Assembly: GCF_900637865.1 (NCBI RefSeq)
Contig: NZ_LR134433.1
Location: forward strand, 62,001-126,000
DNA: 64,000 bases
Reading direction: 5' to 3'
Source: Legionella adelaidensis
GTDB lineage: Bacteria; Pseudomonadota; Gammaproteobacteria; Legionellales; Legionellaceae
Shown: positions 17,164-25,856 of the stretch, in pieces
Position numbering within the stretch: the stretch's first letter is position 1
How the letters are laid out: each line of letters begins with the position of its first letter
The notes under the pieces: model-generated
The model's input: only the letters and a program-made list of their open reading frames with translations
Told to the model about the DNA's origin: nothing
The model's database searches: none
Translations under genes and position numbers: made by a program

Positions 17164-17694
17164 TTACGCACTTTGATACCGTTCGACGCTGCTAAGGATT
17201 TCTTGCTGTGCAGCTTCTGGCCCTTCCCAGCCATCTACTTTTACCCATTTACCTTCTTCAAGATCTTTGTAATGTCTGAAAAAGTGTTCAATAGATAATA
17301 ACAACGGTTGAGGGAGGTCCTTATAGGTTTCTATGGAGGCATACATCTTGCTTGTTTTATTAATAGGAACCGCTAATAGTTTTGCGTCTATACCCGATTC
17401 GTCTGTCATTTTTAAAAGTCCAACAACACGACAACGAATTACTGCGCCACTAATTAATGGCATAGGGGTAACTACCAGAACATCCACCGGGTCGCCATCT
17501 TCCGATAAGGTGTGAGGAATGTATCCATAGTTGGTGGGATAATACATCGCTGTGGTCATAAAGCGATCAACAAACAATGCTCCGGTCTCCTTATCAACCT
17601 CATACTTTACTGGCTCACCATGCATTGGGATTTCAATAATGACGTTAATTTCATTAGGCACATCGCGCCCACTGTTTATTTCCATTAGACCCAT
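17164..17694 (-). CDS. ppa: Inorganic pyrophosphatase
   Basis: Family I soluble pyrophosphatase, hydrolysing PPi to two phosphates and pulling biosynthetic reactions forward. 176 residues, the usual length. Metal-binding residues lie in [13 protein letters not shown]; also present are [17 protein letters not shown] and [17 protein letters not shown] start at 17692-17694; a second ATG three codons in is possible. Single gene between lemA and the divergent HIT gene. Confidence 0.97.
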   Translation of the reverse strand: MGLMEINSGRDVPNEINVIIEIPMHGEPVKYEVDKETGALFVDRFMTTAMYYPTNYGYIPHTLSEDGDPVDVLVVTPMPLISGAVIRCRVVGLLKMTDESGIDAKLLAVPINKTSKMYASIETYKDLPQPLLLSIEHFFRHYKDLEEGKWVKVDGWEGPEAAQQEILSSVERYQSA

Positions 17695-17825
17695 ATGAAT
17701 TACCTGCTACTAATTTATAAGACCGCGTATTATCCTCAATTTAAAGTTAAAACGCAAAGTGAGTAAGTAGAACAGTAATGAATACATGCTATACTTCTTT
17801 CCTGGAATATTTTAGGAAAAATAGT

Positions 17826-18164
17826 ATGGATTGCTTATTTTGCAAAATTGGTAATGGGGGTATCCCAGCCACTATTGTGTTTGAAGATTCAGAAATTGTG
17901 GCTTTTAGGGATATAAAACCCCAAGCACCTAAGCATATTCTTGTGGTTCCTAAAAAACATATTACAACAATAAATGAGACGGACACTACAGATGAATTGC
18001 TACTGGGAAGAATGATCTTAGTAGCAAAGAAGATAGCTTTACAAGAAGGCTTAGAAAAAGGTTATCGTTTAGTATTTAATGTTGAATCGCAGGGGGGGCA
18101 AGAAGTCCCTCATATTCATCTCCATATTCTCGGTGGACGCCAAATGACCTGGCCCCCCGGTTAA
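17826..18164 (+). CDS. HIT-family nucleotide-binding protein (HinT-like)
   Basis: 112 residues from ATG 17826, which has AGGA eight bases upstream; the frame stays open 16 codons further but without a good site. DCLFCKIGNGGIPATIVFEDSE opens the HIT fold and the His triad is seen as HIHLHILGG near residues 99-107. These enzymes hydrolyse purine nucleoside phosphoramidates. It precedes folE by nine bases, so the two are probably co-transcribed. Confidence 0.95.
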   Translation: MDCLFCKIGNGGIPATIVFEDSEIVAFRDIKPQAPKHILVVPKKHITTINETDTTDELLLGRMILVAKKIALQEGLEKGYRLVFNVESQGGQEVPHIHLHILGGRQMTWPPG

Positions 18165-18173
18165 GGGAAAAAA

Positions 18174-18716
18174 ATGCAACAGCTATATAGAGAACTACTT
18201 ATACAATTAGGTGAAGATATTAATAGGGAAGGCCTTAAAGGTACTCCCGAGAGAGCAGCGACCGCCATGCAGTATTTAACTAAGGGGTATAATGAAAACA
18301 TAGAAGATATTATTAACAATGCCCTCTTTGAATCTGACATGAGTGAAATGGTTATCGTTAAAGATATTGAAATGTACTCTTTATGCGAGCACCATCTTCT
18401 CCCTTTCTTAGGTAAGTGCCATGTGGGCTATTTGCCTAATGGTAAAGTTTTAGGTTTGTCTAAAATTGCACGAATTGTCGATTTTTATGCAAGGCGTCTA
18501 CAAATTCAAGAACGCTTAACCACCGAAATCGCTAACTGCATTGCAGAAATTACAAACGCTCGCGGAGTTGGGGTTATTATAGAAGCGCAACATTTATGTA
18601 TGATGATGCGAGGCGTAGAAAAACAGAACTCTGTTTTAACTACCTCAGTAATGCTTGGGGACATGCGTACCAACCCAAGTAGCCGCTCTGAGCTTTTGAA
18701 TTTGGTTAAAAAATAG
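18174..18716 (+). CDS. folE: GTP cyclohydrolase I
   Basis: First step of tetrahydrofolate (and pterin) synthesis: GTP to dihydroneopterin triphosphate and formate. 180 residues. Zinc and active-site residues seen in [22 protein letters not shown] and in the late [23 protein letters not shown] start, GGGA-type site. Nine bases after the HIT gene. Another folate gene, folP, lies at 48062. The IS element sits just downstream but does not touch the gene. Confidence 0.97.
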   Translation: MQQLYRELLIQLGEDINREGLKGTPERAATAMQYLTKGYNENIEDIINNALFESDMSEMVIVKDIEMYSLCEHHLLPFLGKCHVGYLPNGKVLGLSKIARIVDFYARRLQIQERLTTEIANCIAEITNARGVGVIIEAQHLCMMMRGVEKQNSVLTTSVMLGDMRTNPSSRSELLNLVKK

Positions 18717-18761
18717 AGAAAATAAAAAATACTTTTATTAGAGGCCTTTAATCTCCCCTTT

Positions 18762-18792
18762 TGTCATTCCCGCGCCTTCGCGGGGGATGACA
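18762..18792. repeat. Short palindromic repeat, GTCATTCCCGCG type, intact copy
   Basis: TGTCATTCCCGCG and CGCGGGGGATGACA form a long hairpin around CCTT. It lies 45 bases after folE and is followed by TTTTG, so it may act as its terminator. A related copy, split by the insertion sequence, lies at 18881-20233. Both orientations are nearly symmetric. Confidence 0.8.
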
Positions 18793-18897
18793 GTTTTGCA
18801 TATTTTTAAAAATTGTCTTGTTTTTATAATTTTTAAAGCATTTTGTAGAAGTTTTTCTAGTACATTGACATAAATTGGGGTGTCATTCCCGCGAAAG

Positions 18898-20216
18898 TGT
18901 TTAGACCGAGGACATAGGTAACACCTGTCCGAGAACATAGGTAACACTTATTATCTTTAAATATTTTAAGGTAATAAGGTTAATTTTATGTCTTGGCAGG
19001 AGAAAAATACGTTGGATTTAAGAAAAGAGTTTGTGCTTCTTGCCTCTCAAGAAGGAGCTAATATTGCTGAGTTATGTCGTCGTTACGAAGTAAGCCGTAA
19101 AACTGGTTATAAGTGGCTTAAACGCTACAATGAGCAAGGATTTTCGGCATTAAACGACCATTCTAAAAGGCCAAAGAGAAGTCCTTTACGTACTGGTAAC
19201 CAATTTGTAAACGAGATAATAAAAGTCCGAAATGAACACCCATATTGGGGGGCTAGAAAGATAAAAGTAATATTAGAACGAGAAAAAAATATATCGATAG
19301 CATCTAGCACAATTCATAGTGTGCTTGAGAAATATGGTTTTATCCATAAAGAGAAATCTGCTAATAACCATTTTCATCGTTTTGAACATGAAGCACCTAA
19401 TCATTTATGGCAAATGGATTTTAAAGGCCATTTCGCCTACGAACGAGGACGTTGTTTTCCGTTAACTGTTTTAGATGACCATTCTCGTTATTCTATTGTA
19501 TTAGAAGCGTGTACGAATGAACGCGGAGAAACGGTCAAGCCTATATTAATTGAAGCCTTTAGACGATATGGCTTACCGGAACGCATTAATGTTGATAATG
19601 GTAATCCTTGGGGCTCATTATATGATTCCGCACGTTATACTACATTTAGCTTATGGTTAATTCGTATTGGCGTTAAGGTAAGTTATTCTCGTCCAGCTCA
19701 TCCACAAACCAACGGAAAAGATGAACGTTTTCATAGAACATTAAAAGTAGAATTACTTAATTCGAAATATTTTAAAAATTTAACGCATATTCAAGACGAG
19801 TTTAGACAATGGCGAGAAGTATATAATTTAAAGCGACCCCATGAAGGGATTGGGATGAAAGTACCTGCTCAACGTTATCATCCAAGCTATAGGAAATATC
19901 CGGAAATACTTCCTCAAATTGAATACTCCCCAGATTACGATATTAAAAAAACTGATTGCAGAGGACGATTACATTTTCAAGGAAGACAAGTTTTTATTGG
20001 CATGCCCTTCAGTAACCAGCCTATAGGAATTAGACAAAACGCACACTCAGACATTTTAGAGGTTTATTTCTCCCATCAAAAGCTTGGAGAGGTAAATTTA
20101 AATCAATTAAGAAAAAACTCAATTGTTAATTTATATAGTGGACGGGTAACATATTTTAGTTAAAATGTGTTACCCATGTGTTCGGACATGTGTAACCTAT
20201 CTGTCCGGGCTAAACA
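18898..20216 (+). mobile_element. Complete IS481-family insertion sequence, 1319 bp
   Basis: Bounded by TGTTTAG and CTAAACA with about 50-bp imperfect terminal inverted repeats (18898-18947 and 20167-20216). Each end also contains a repeated ACATAGGTAACAC-like motif, 23 bases apart. Flanked by the 6-bp direct repeat CGAAAG, the expected target duplication. One intact transposase gene fills the interior, so the element may still be mobile. Inserted between folE and pnp without breaking either. Confidence 0.93.
18988..20163 (+). CDS. IS481-family transposase
   Basis: 391 residues with an N-terminal helix-turn-helix (EGANIAELCRRYEVSRKTGYKWLKRY) and a DDE integrase core: first Asp in LWQMDFKGHF, second in NVDNGNPWG, and Glu in HPQTNGKDERFHRTLK. 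A GARKIK-type linker (HPYWGARKIKVIL) precedes it, typical of IS481. ATG start with AAGG-type site. Ends four bases before the right inverted repeat. Intact and uninterrupted. Confidence 0.95.
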   Translation: MSWQEKNTLDLRKEFVLLASQEGANIAELCRRYEVSRKTGYKWLKRYNEQGFSALNDHSKRPKRSPLRTGNQFVNEIIKVRNEHPYWGARKIKVILEREKNISIASSTIHSVLEKYGFIHKEKSANNHFHRFEHEAPNHLWQMDFKGHFAYERGRCFPLTVLDDHSRYSIVLEACTNERGETVKPILIEAFRRYGLPERINVDNGNPWGSLYDSARYTTFSLWLIRIGVKVSYSRPAHPQTNGKDERFHRTLKVELLNSKYFKNLTHIQDEFRQWREVYNLKRPHEGIGMKVPAQRYHPSYRKYPEILPQIEYSPDYDIKKTDCRGRLHFQGRQVFIGMPFSNQPIGIRQNAHSDILEVYFSHQKLGEVNLNQLRKNSIVNLYSGRVTYFS

Positions 20217-20237
20217 CGAAAGCGGGAATGACAGAGC

Positions 20238-22400
20238 TTATTCTTCTTCTGCAGAAGTATCTCGATCTTCCGATATTTCTAATGCTTCTTCACTTTCTTG
20301 TGCTTGCTCATTCTTTTCAGGCACAGGCTTATCTTTCCACTCCAGCTTTACTCTTCCTTGTTTATCCACACCGGCAACAAATACCTCAATTTCTTGTCCT
20401 TCCTGCAAAACATCCTCTACTTTTTGCGAGCGATCGGCGGTGATTTGAGAAATATGTAGTAAACCATCTTTTCCGGGTAATAAATTAATAAAGGCACCAA
20501 AGTCAACGATCTTACTTACTTTTCCACGGTAAGTCTGTCCCACTTCAACTTCCGCAACGAGCGCTTTAATTTGTTTTTGTGCTTCTTCCAGGGCATCAGA
20601 ATTGGGTGAAAAGAGTTGCACAACACCCGTGTCGTCAATGTCAATTGACACACCTGTACTTTCAATAAGACCTTTGATAGTAGCTCCACCCTTACCAATA
20701 ACCGTGCGAATTTTATCTTCGGCCACTTTCATAGTAACAATACGTGGTGCATGTTTAGATAACTCATCTCTATGTTCAGAAAGCGCATTATTCATAACAC
20801 CCAGGATATGACGCCGACCCTCTAAAGCTTGCTCTAAAGCCTGCTCCATAATTTCTTTAGTGATACCGGTAATTTTGATATCCATTTGTAATGCAGTTAC
20901 TCCTTTTTCAGTTCCTGCCACTTTAAAATCCATATCACCGAGATGATCTTCATCGCCTAAAATATCAGTTAAAACCGCAAAACGATCGCCTTCTTTAATG
21001 AGTCCCATAGCAACCCCGGCAACTGGAGCTTTTAAGGGCACGCCTGCATCCATTAATGCCAAGCTTGTGCCACACACAGTAGCCATGGAGCTTGAACCAT
21101 TGGATTCGGTAATTTCGGATACAACGCGTAAAACATAAGGAAATTCATTTGATTTCGGTAACACAGCCATTAAACTGCGTCTTGCCAAACGGCCATGCCC
21201 AATTTCGCGTCTTTTAGGACTACCTACCATTCCAGTCTCCCCAACAGAATAAGGAGGGAAATTGTAATGCAGCATGAAGCGATCTCTCACTTCACCTTCT
21301 AATTTATCAAGAATTTGAGCATCTCTATCATTACCCAATGTAGCAGCAACAATCGCTTGAGTTTCCCCTCGAGTAAAGAGGGCAGAACCATGCGCTCTAT
21401 CTAAAAGACCAGTACGAATAACAATTGGACGTACAGTTCTTAAATCACGTCCATCAATTCGAGGTTCACCATCTAAGATTTTGTTTCTTACAATATCCTT
21501 TTCTAATGAGCCTAACATCGCAGTTATCAGCTCTGGCTTGATAGTGTCGTCTTCCATCACTAAAGCGTCAGTTATTTTTTGTCTAATTTCCGCCAACAAG
21601 GCTCTTCTTTGTTGCTTATCTTTCAGTAAATAAGCCTGGGTAATTTCTTGTCTTCCCAATGAATCAATTTTCGCTTCCAATTCAGCGTCAACTTCTGCTC
21701 GCTTCCATTCAAACTTGGATTTACCTGCTTCCTGAGCTAATTCATTTATACCCTTAATAACTCCTTTCATCATTTCATGACCGTAGAGTACAGCACCCAA
21801 CATAATTTCTTCGTTGAGCTCATTTGCTTCTGACTCTACCATTAAGATGGCGTCTTGTGTTCCAGCAACAATTAAATCCAAGTCCGATTCACCCAAGGCT
21901 TTATACCCAGGATTGAGTAAATAAACTCCGTCTTTATATCCAACACGTGCAGCACCTATTGGTCCATTAAATGGCAGCCCGGAAATCGCCAATGCAGCAG
22001 AAGCTCCTATCATGGAAATGATATCGGCAGATACTTCTGGGTTTAATGACATTACTGTGGCAATAATTTGCACTTCATAGGTAAATTCATCAGGGAATAA
22101 AGGTCGTAGAGGCCGATCAATTAATCGTGAGGTAAGTGTCTCATGTTCGCTAGGACGGCCTTCACGTTTATTAAATCCGCCTGGAATTTTCCCAGCAGCA
22201 TAGCTTTTTTCTTGATAGTTCACGGTTAAGGGAAAGAAATTATTTTTTTCAGCACCTTCCCGGTTAAAAACGACAGTTACCAACACTTGCGTACCGTTCA
22301 TGCTTGCAAATACCGCACCATCTGCTTGCCTTGCTATCTCCCCTGTTTCTAATACCAGAGTATGTTCACCGAATTGTATTTCTTTAGTTATTTTAGCCAC
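20238..22400 (-). CDS. pnp: Polynucleotide phosphorylase
   Basis: Phosphorolytic 3' to 5' exoribonuclease and degradosome component. 720 residues from GTG 22398-22400 ([12 protein letters not shown]), with GAGG eight bases upstream; a GTG three codons earlier is too close to that site. Two RNase PH domains (about 10-230 and 315-550), a KH domain ([17 protein letters not shown]) and an S1 domain ([29 protein letters not shown]), then an acidic tail. Follows rpsO through a terminator. The IS right end is 22 bases beyond the stop. Confidence 0.98.
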   Translation of the reverse strand: MAKITKEIQFGEHTLVLETGEIARQADGAVFASMNGTQVLVTVVFNREGAEKNNFFPLTVNYQEKSYAAGKIPGGFNKREGRPSEHETLTSRLIDRPLRPLFPDEFTYEVQIIATVMSLNPEVSADIISMIGASAALAISGLPFNGPIGAARVGYKDGVYLLNPGYKALGESDLDLIVAGTQDAILMVESEANELNEEIMLGAVLYGHEMMKGVIKGINELAQEAGKSKFEWKRAEVDAELEAKIDSLGRQEITQAYLLKDKQQRRALLAEIRQKITDALVMEDDTIKPELITAMLGSLEKDIVRNKILDGEPRIDGRDLRTVRPIVIRTGLLDRAHGSALFTRGETQAIVAATLGNDRDAQILDKLEGEVRDRFMLHYNFPPYSVGETGMVGSPKRREIGHGRLARRSLMAVLPKSNEFPYVLRVVSEITESNGSSSMATVCGTSLALMDAGVPLKAPVAGVAMGLIKEGDRFAVLTDILGDEDHLGDMDFKVAGTEKGVTALQMDIKITGITKEIMEQALEQALEGRRHILGVMNNALSEHRDELSKHAPRIVTMKVAEDKIRTVIGKGGATIKGLIESTGVSIDIDDTGVVQLFSPNSDALEEAQKQIKALVAEVEVGQTYRGKVSKIVDFGAFINLLPGKDGLLHISQITADRSQKVEDVLQEGQEIEVFVAGVDKQGRVKLEWKDKPVPEKNEQAQESEEALEISEDRDTSAEEE

Positions 22401-22535
22401 GTGAGCCACCTCATTATAAATGTAATTTTTGCGGTTTTTATTAACCGCTTAATATATGCTTTAATTTCAATGCATAAGAATAAACTATCTTTCACTTGAA
22501 TAAAAATGCTGATTAAATTTTTGTAAAACAAAAAT

Positions 22536-22569
22536 ATGAAAAAAAAGCGCATGATAGCGCTTTTTTCAT
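22536..22569 (-). terminator. Terminator between rpsO and pnp
   Basis: Stem AAAAAAGCGC/GCGCTTTTTT with a 5-base loop, followed on the minus strand by extra T (TTTTTTTTCAT). It lies directly downstream of rpsO. In Escherichia coli the same spot holds the t1 terminator and the RNase III site that controls pnp; pnp here may use readthrough or its own promoter. Confidence 0.85.
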
Positions 22570-22592
22570 TATATTTCTTTTTTCTGAGACAC

Positions 22593-22868
22593 TTAGTAAG
22601 AATCTCTTAACCCAAGACTTTTAATTAAAGAAGAATAACGCTCTGCATTCGTTTTCTTTAAATATCTTAAGAGTTTACGACGCTTGTTAACTAATTCTTG
22701 TAGACCACGACGAGAATGGAAATCTTTATTGTGTTTTTTAAAGTGATCTGTAAGATAATTAATACGGCTGGTCATTAAAGAAACTTGTACTTCTGGGGAA
22801 CCAGTATCTTTGTCAGCACGTCTAAATTCACTAATAATTTCTGTTTTTTGTGCGCTAGTAAGCGACAT
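22593..22868 (-). CDS. rpsO: Small-subunit ribosomal protein uS15
   Basis: 91 residues from ATG 22866-22868 ([20 protein letters not shown]), the normal length; the longer open frame upstream is noncoding leader. Conserved [28 protein letters not shown] and [11 protein letters not shown]. In enterics S15 represses its own translation through a leader pseudoknot. Preceded by a good promoter and followed by a terminator, so it can be expressed apart from truB and pnp. Confidence 0.98.
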   Translation of the reverse strand: MSLTSAQKTEIISEFRRADKDTGSPEVQVSLMTSRINYLTDHFKKHNKDFHSRRGLQELVNKRRKLLRYLKKTNAERYSSLIKSLGLRDSY

Positions 22869-22911
22869 TCTAAACTCCCAAATAACTGAGTAAACTTTTT
22901 TAAAGGGGTGA

Positions 22912-22940
22912 ATTCTAACAAGAGTACGCTTTTGACACAA
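22912..22940 (-). promoter_or_regulatory. Likely rpsO promoter
   Basis: On the minus strand TTGTGT and TAGAAT are separated by 17 bases. The -10 matches five of six consensus bases, the -35 three of six. Initiation would fall about 35 bases before the rpsO ATG. This gives rpsO-pnp its own start, needed because a convergent accessory gene separates it from truB. Confidence 0.5.
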
Positions 22941-23022
22941 GGGATATTTCAATTTTTTATTAATGTTCTCTTAAGAATCAATTTATATACTTTGGCTTCA
23001 TCTTGATTTTTGAGGTTCACTC

Positions 23023-24546
23023 ATGACTCTTAGGATAATTTCAGGTAATTATATTCAAGTAGCAGATGCAATCGGTTTGCATCGAAATAATTATAAGGCG
23101 CAAACGAAACAAGAATATTTAGGTAGTATTATTGAATTACAAAACCTGCATTATTTTTCCGAACACACCACAGTTCCTACCATTCAATACCGCCTTACTG
23201 AGTTGTCTTCCTATCGAGATGATTATTATTTTTCTCATTCCGAGGGAGATTTTGATGGTTCTATTTTCCCTGCAGCATTTTTAGCTGCAATAAAAGATAA
23301 AGCCACTTTTAATAGTATCCAACTAACCTACGTTAACGATCAAGGTGAGTTATGCGGCTTTACCCTTATTTGTTCCGAGGGTAAATCGGGTTTACAAGTA
23401 GAAGCGGCGGCTTTAATAAGAAATATTGATAAATCTCCTGAAGAAAGAAAAGTAACCTTCATTGCCAATAATGCGCATTTTGATAAAACGTTTACAAAAG
23501 GGCGATTAAGCAGCAATAGATACTTACTTGATGAGTTAAGTATCGTTTTAAATTCAAAAACTTTAGAAGAGCAATTGGTAAAATTTATACAGCCAGAAGG
23601 AATTAACAAAGAAGCATTTACTGCCTTCCAAAAACGATTACAACCCAATCAAAATATTGATGATCGCGATGTAAAAATTGATCTCTTATTAAGAATTCAA
23701 CTAACTACAGGCTTTATTCAATCCCGTAATAAAGACACGTTAGAAAAAATATGCTTATTTAAAGAATTCTTTCAGAGTGCAGCCACCGATTTCAATTTGT
23801 TGCAAGAGATATCGGTCTCTCAGTTAGCATCCCTACTTGATGAATTTAAGCAATTAGCTGGAAATGACCACGAAGCGCATTCTTATTTTAATACTCTGTT
23901 TTCTCAATTAAGAAATGCTTTCTTTACTAAACAAATAAAGCTAACTGAGGCGCAGCGCGAATTAACCGAAGAAAAAAGTAAGTTTCGTAATACTGAGCAG
24001 GAAGTGAGTTTAACACTTCTAAACCAAACCTTAAGAGGCTTTTTCTCCTGGGGTGGGGTTGCTGTAGGTGTTTTATTAGTTGGAGCCAGCATTACTAGCC
24101 CATTTTTAATTCCTGCGTTAGCCTATGTGGCGGCTATTACAGTGGGATCTTTTATATTAGGCTCCACACTGTTATTTGCCTCCTCCAAAGCAGTTAATAA
24201 ACATTTTGAGCTAAGAGCTTATGTTGACAGGGTAGCCGCACTAGATGAAGGACAAGAAAGTGTTTTTGCTGAAAAAGTAAACGCAATAAATACACAATAT
24301 GATAGCGTACTTAACGAAGTAATAAGAACGCTGACACCAATTTCATCTCCCTCTTATACTGTTACGCCTGAACAGAGTTTATCTGCTTATTATTCATTTC
24401 TAGCTGCTCCCCGAAGAGTTCAGCCATCAGCACCTCCCTATAATCCAGAGGCCATAAAACTGGGAGAAAATCGTAATACAATATTTGGGGCGGGCGATAA
24501 ATATGAATTTGAGGTTGAACCAGCGAATAGATTGGGTTATCGCTAG
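23023..24546 (+). CDS. Unknown membrane protein, candidate secreted effector A
   Basis: 507 residues, ATG start with GAGG-type site. No family recognised. Residues 1-300 are soluble and helical; 300-335 is a charged coiled-coil-like run; 343-386 forms a hydrophobic hairpin of two membrane segments; the tail is Pro/Ser-rich with PSAPPYNP at 468-475. The last 18 residues hold an acidic patch (YEFEVE) then NRLGYR, a pattern like Dot/Icm substrates. No signal peptide. Inserted between rpsO and truB on the opposite strand; its TAG and the truB TAG overlap in a shared CTAG. Effector status is inference. Confidence 0.8.
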   Translation: MTLRIISGNYIQVADAIGLHRNNYKAQTKQEYLGSIIELQNLHYFSEHTTVPTIQYRLTELSSYRDDYYFSHSEGDFDGSIFPAAFLAAIKDKATFNSIQLTYVNDQGELCGFTLICSEGKSGLQVEAAALIRNIDKSPEERKVTFIANNAHFDKTFTKGRLSSNRYLLDELSIVLNSKTLEEQLVKFIQPEGINKEAFTAFQKRLQPNQNIDDRDVKIDLLLRIQLTTGFIQSRNKDTLEKICLFKEFFQSAATDFNLLQEISVSQLASLLDEFKQLAGNDHEAHSYFNTLFSQLRNAFFTKQIKLTEAQRELTEEKSKFRNTEQEVSLTLLNQTLRGFFSWGGVAVGVLLVGASITSPFLIPALAYVAAITVGSFILGSTLLFASSKAVNKHFELRAYVDRVAALDEGQESVFAEKVNAINTQYDSVLNEVIRTLTPISSPSYTVTPEQSLSAYYSFLAAPRRVQPSAPPYNPEAIKLGENRNTIFGAGDKYEFEVEPANRLGYR

Positions 24547-25460
24547 GAGAGTTCTGGCGAGGTAGACAAGAGTCTTTTGGATACTAATTTACCAGTATCG
24601 CCTACTTCGCCAATACCAATAAACTCAAGGGAAGTAGCATTATACAACCTTACCAAGCCTTTCAATTGCACCTCTTTGAGTTGAACGGGGACTCCTTTTT
24701 GCAAGGTAATGACTTGCTCAGGAGATATCTTGATTTCAGGCAAATGGCGCACAGCTCTATCAATAGGTAATAGATAGGTGTTTAACTTTTCAAAAGCTTG
24801 GGTGGAGAGCTCTTCCACAGTATACATTTTTTCATCTTCGAACCCTGCCGTATACACCCGATGTAATTGCGAAACATGCGCACCGACCCCGAGATTATTT
24901 CCTATGTCTTCTATTAGGTTACGTACATATGTGCCTTTGCTGCAACGGATTAACACCCGAAATTCTTTTCCATGAAACTCTATTAATTCCAGCTTGTGGA
25001 TAATAATTTTACGTGCTTCTCGCTCTATCTCTATTCCTTGTCGAGCATAGGTATACAAAGGTTTTCCTTTGTGTTTTAAGGCAGAAAACATCGAAGGAGT
25101 TTGCCTGGTTTCTCCTTTAAACTGATTAAGGGCGTTTAATAAATCTTCTTTAGTCACTTGAAAGTCCGTGACTTCGTTTACTAACTCACCCATCGCATCG
25201 CCAGTATTGGTTGTTTTACCTAGTACGCCTGTGGCTTCATAGCATTTATCAGCGTCTAACAAAAATTGGGAAAACTTAGTAGCTTCACCGAAGCAGATAG
25301 GCAACATTCCTGTAGCCATAGGGTCCAAGCTACCAGTATGGCCTGCTTTTTTAGCGTGGTAGAGCCACTTAACTTGTTGAAGAATTGCGTTGGAAGATTT
25401 TCCATAAGACTTATTAACAAGCAGGATGCCATTTATTGCTAACTTCTCATTCTTGCTCAT
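24543..25460 (-). CDS. truB: tRNA pseudouridine-55 synthase
   Basis: Makes the T-loop pseudouridine 55 in tRNAs. 305 residues from ATG 25458-25460 ([17 protein letters not shown]), overlapping rbfA by 14 bases. Catalytic Asp in [33 protein letters not shown] and [13 protein letters not shown] also match. C-terminal PUA-like part (about 250-305). An in-frame upstream start would extend further into rbfA. Its stop overlaps the stop of the convergent gene at 23023. Confidence 0.97.
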   Translation of the reverse strand: MSKNEKLAINGILLVNKSYGKSSNAILQQVKWLYHAKKAGHTGSLDPMATGMLPICFGEATKFSQFLLDADKCYEATGVLGKTTNTGDAMGELVNEVTDFQVTKEDLLNALNQFKGETRQTPSMFSALKHKGKPLYTYARQGIEIEREARKIIIHKLELIEFHGKEFRVLIRCSKGTYVRNLIEDIGNNLGVGAHVSQLHRVYTAGFEDEKMYTVEELSTQAFEKLNTYLLPIDRAVRHLPEIKISPEQVITLQKGVPVQLKEVQLKGLVRLYNATSLEFIGIGEVGDTGKLVSKRLLSTSPELS

Positions 25461-25815
25461 CGTCTTTTTTTTCTGGATTGGCTTCTTCAATTAATTTACT
25501 TAATCGTTTTCCATATTCGATGGATTCATCGTAAATGAAGTGCAATTGGGGTACCGTGCGCAAAGTAATACTTTTTGCCAATTGCGAGCGTAGATAACTT
25601 GCCGCGGTATTTAAAATAGTAGCCGTTTGCTCAGGATCATCATTTAAAACCGTAAAATAAACTTTGGCATGGCTTAAGTCTTTAGCCACATTTACCGCCG
25701 AGAGTGTGACGAATTTGGATAATCGGGGGTCAGTTATTTCTTGCTGAATTAATAGTGCTAGTTTACGCAATATCGTTTCTGCAATTCTATCCGTGCGTTT
25801 GAAATTATTGCTCAT
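25447..25815 (-). CDS. rbfA: Ribosome-binding factor A
   Basis: KH-fold protein that helps 16S rRNA maturation and cold adaptation. 122 residues, typical. Family stretch [26 protein letters not shown] and [12 protein letters not shown] are present, with [15 protein letters not shown] near the end. ATG start. It follows infB after a hairpin and overlaps truB by 14 bases. Confidence 0.97.
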   Translation of the reverse strand: MSNNFKRTDRIAETILRKLALLIQQEITDPRLSKFVTLSAVNVAKDLSHAKVYFTVLNDDPEQTATILNTAASYLRSQLAKSITLRTVPQLHFIYDESIEYGKRLSKLIEEANPEKKDDEQE

Positions 25816-25837
25816 GGTATTCTCAGAGTGAAATTTG

Positions 25838-25855
25838 TTGGGCCTTTCGGCCCAA
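25838..25855 (-). other. Hairpin just after the infB stop codon
   Basis: Perfect 7-bp stem TTGGGCC/GGCCCAA around a 4-base loop, beginning one base after the infB stop. No T-run follows, so it is more likely an RNA-processing or stability element in the infB-rbfA spacer than a full terminator. Confidence 0.6.
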
Positions 25856-25856
25856 A

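Larger units (their letters stand above)
18881..20233. repeat. Second palindromic repeat copy, split by the insertion sequence
   Basis: Left arm TGTCATTCCCG at 18881-18891 and right arm CGGGAATGACA at 20223-20233 are exact reverse complements. Joined through one copy of CGAAAG they rebuild a hairpin whose loop was the target of the IS. CGAAAG is present on both sides of the element (18892-18897 and 20217-20222). Confidence 0.85.

Noticed and set aside
18738-18947. 69-residue minus-strand frame across the IS left end
   Set aside because: It runs through two palindromic repeats and the IS terminal repeat; no ribosome site or conserved content.
20165-20448. Two plus-strand frames over the IS right end and the pnp tail
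   Set aside because: Both are antisense to the acidic pnp tail and start inside the IS end; low-complexity Ser/Leu content.
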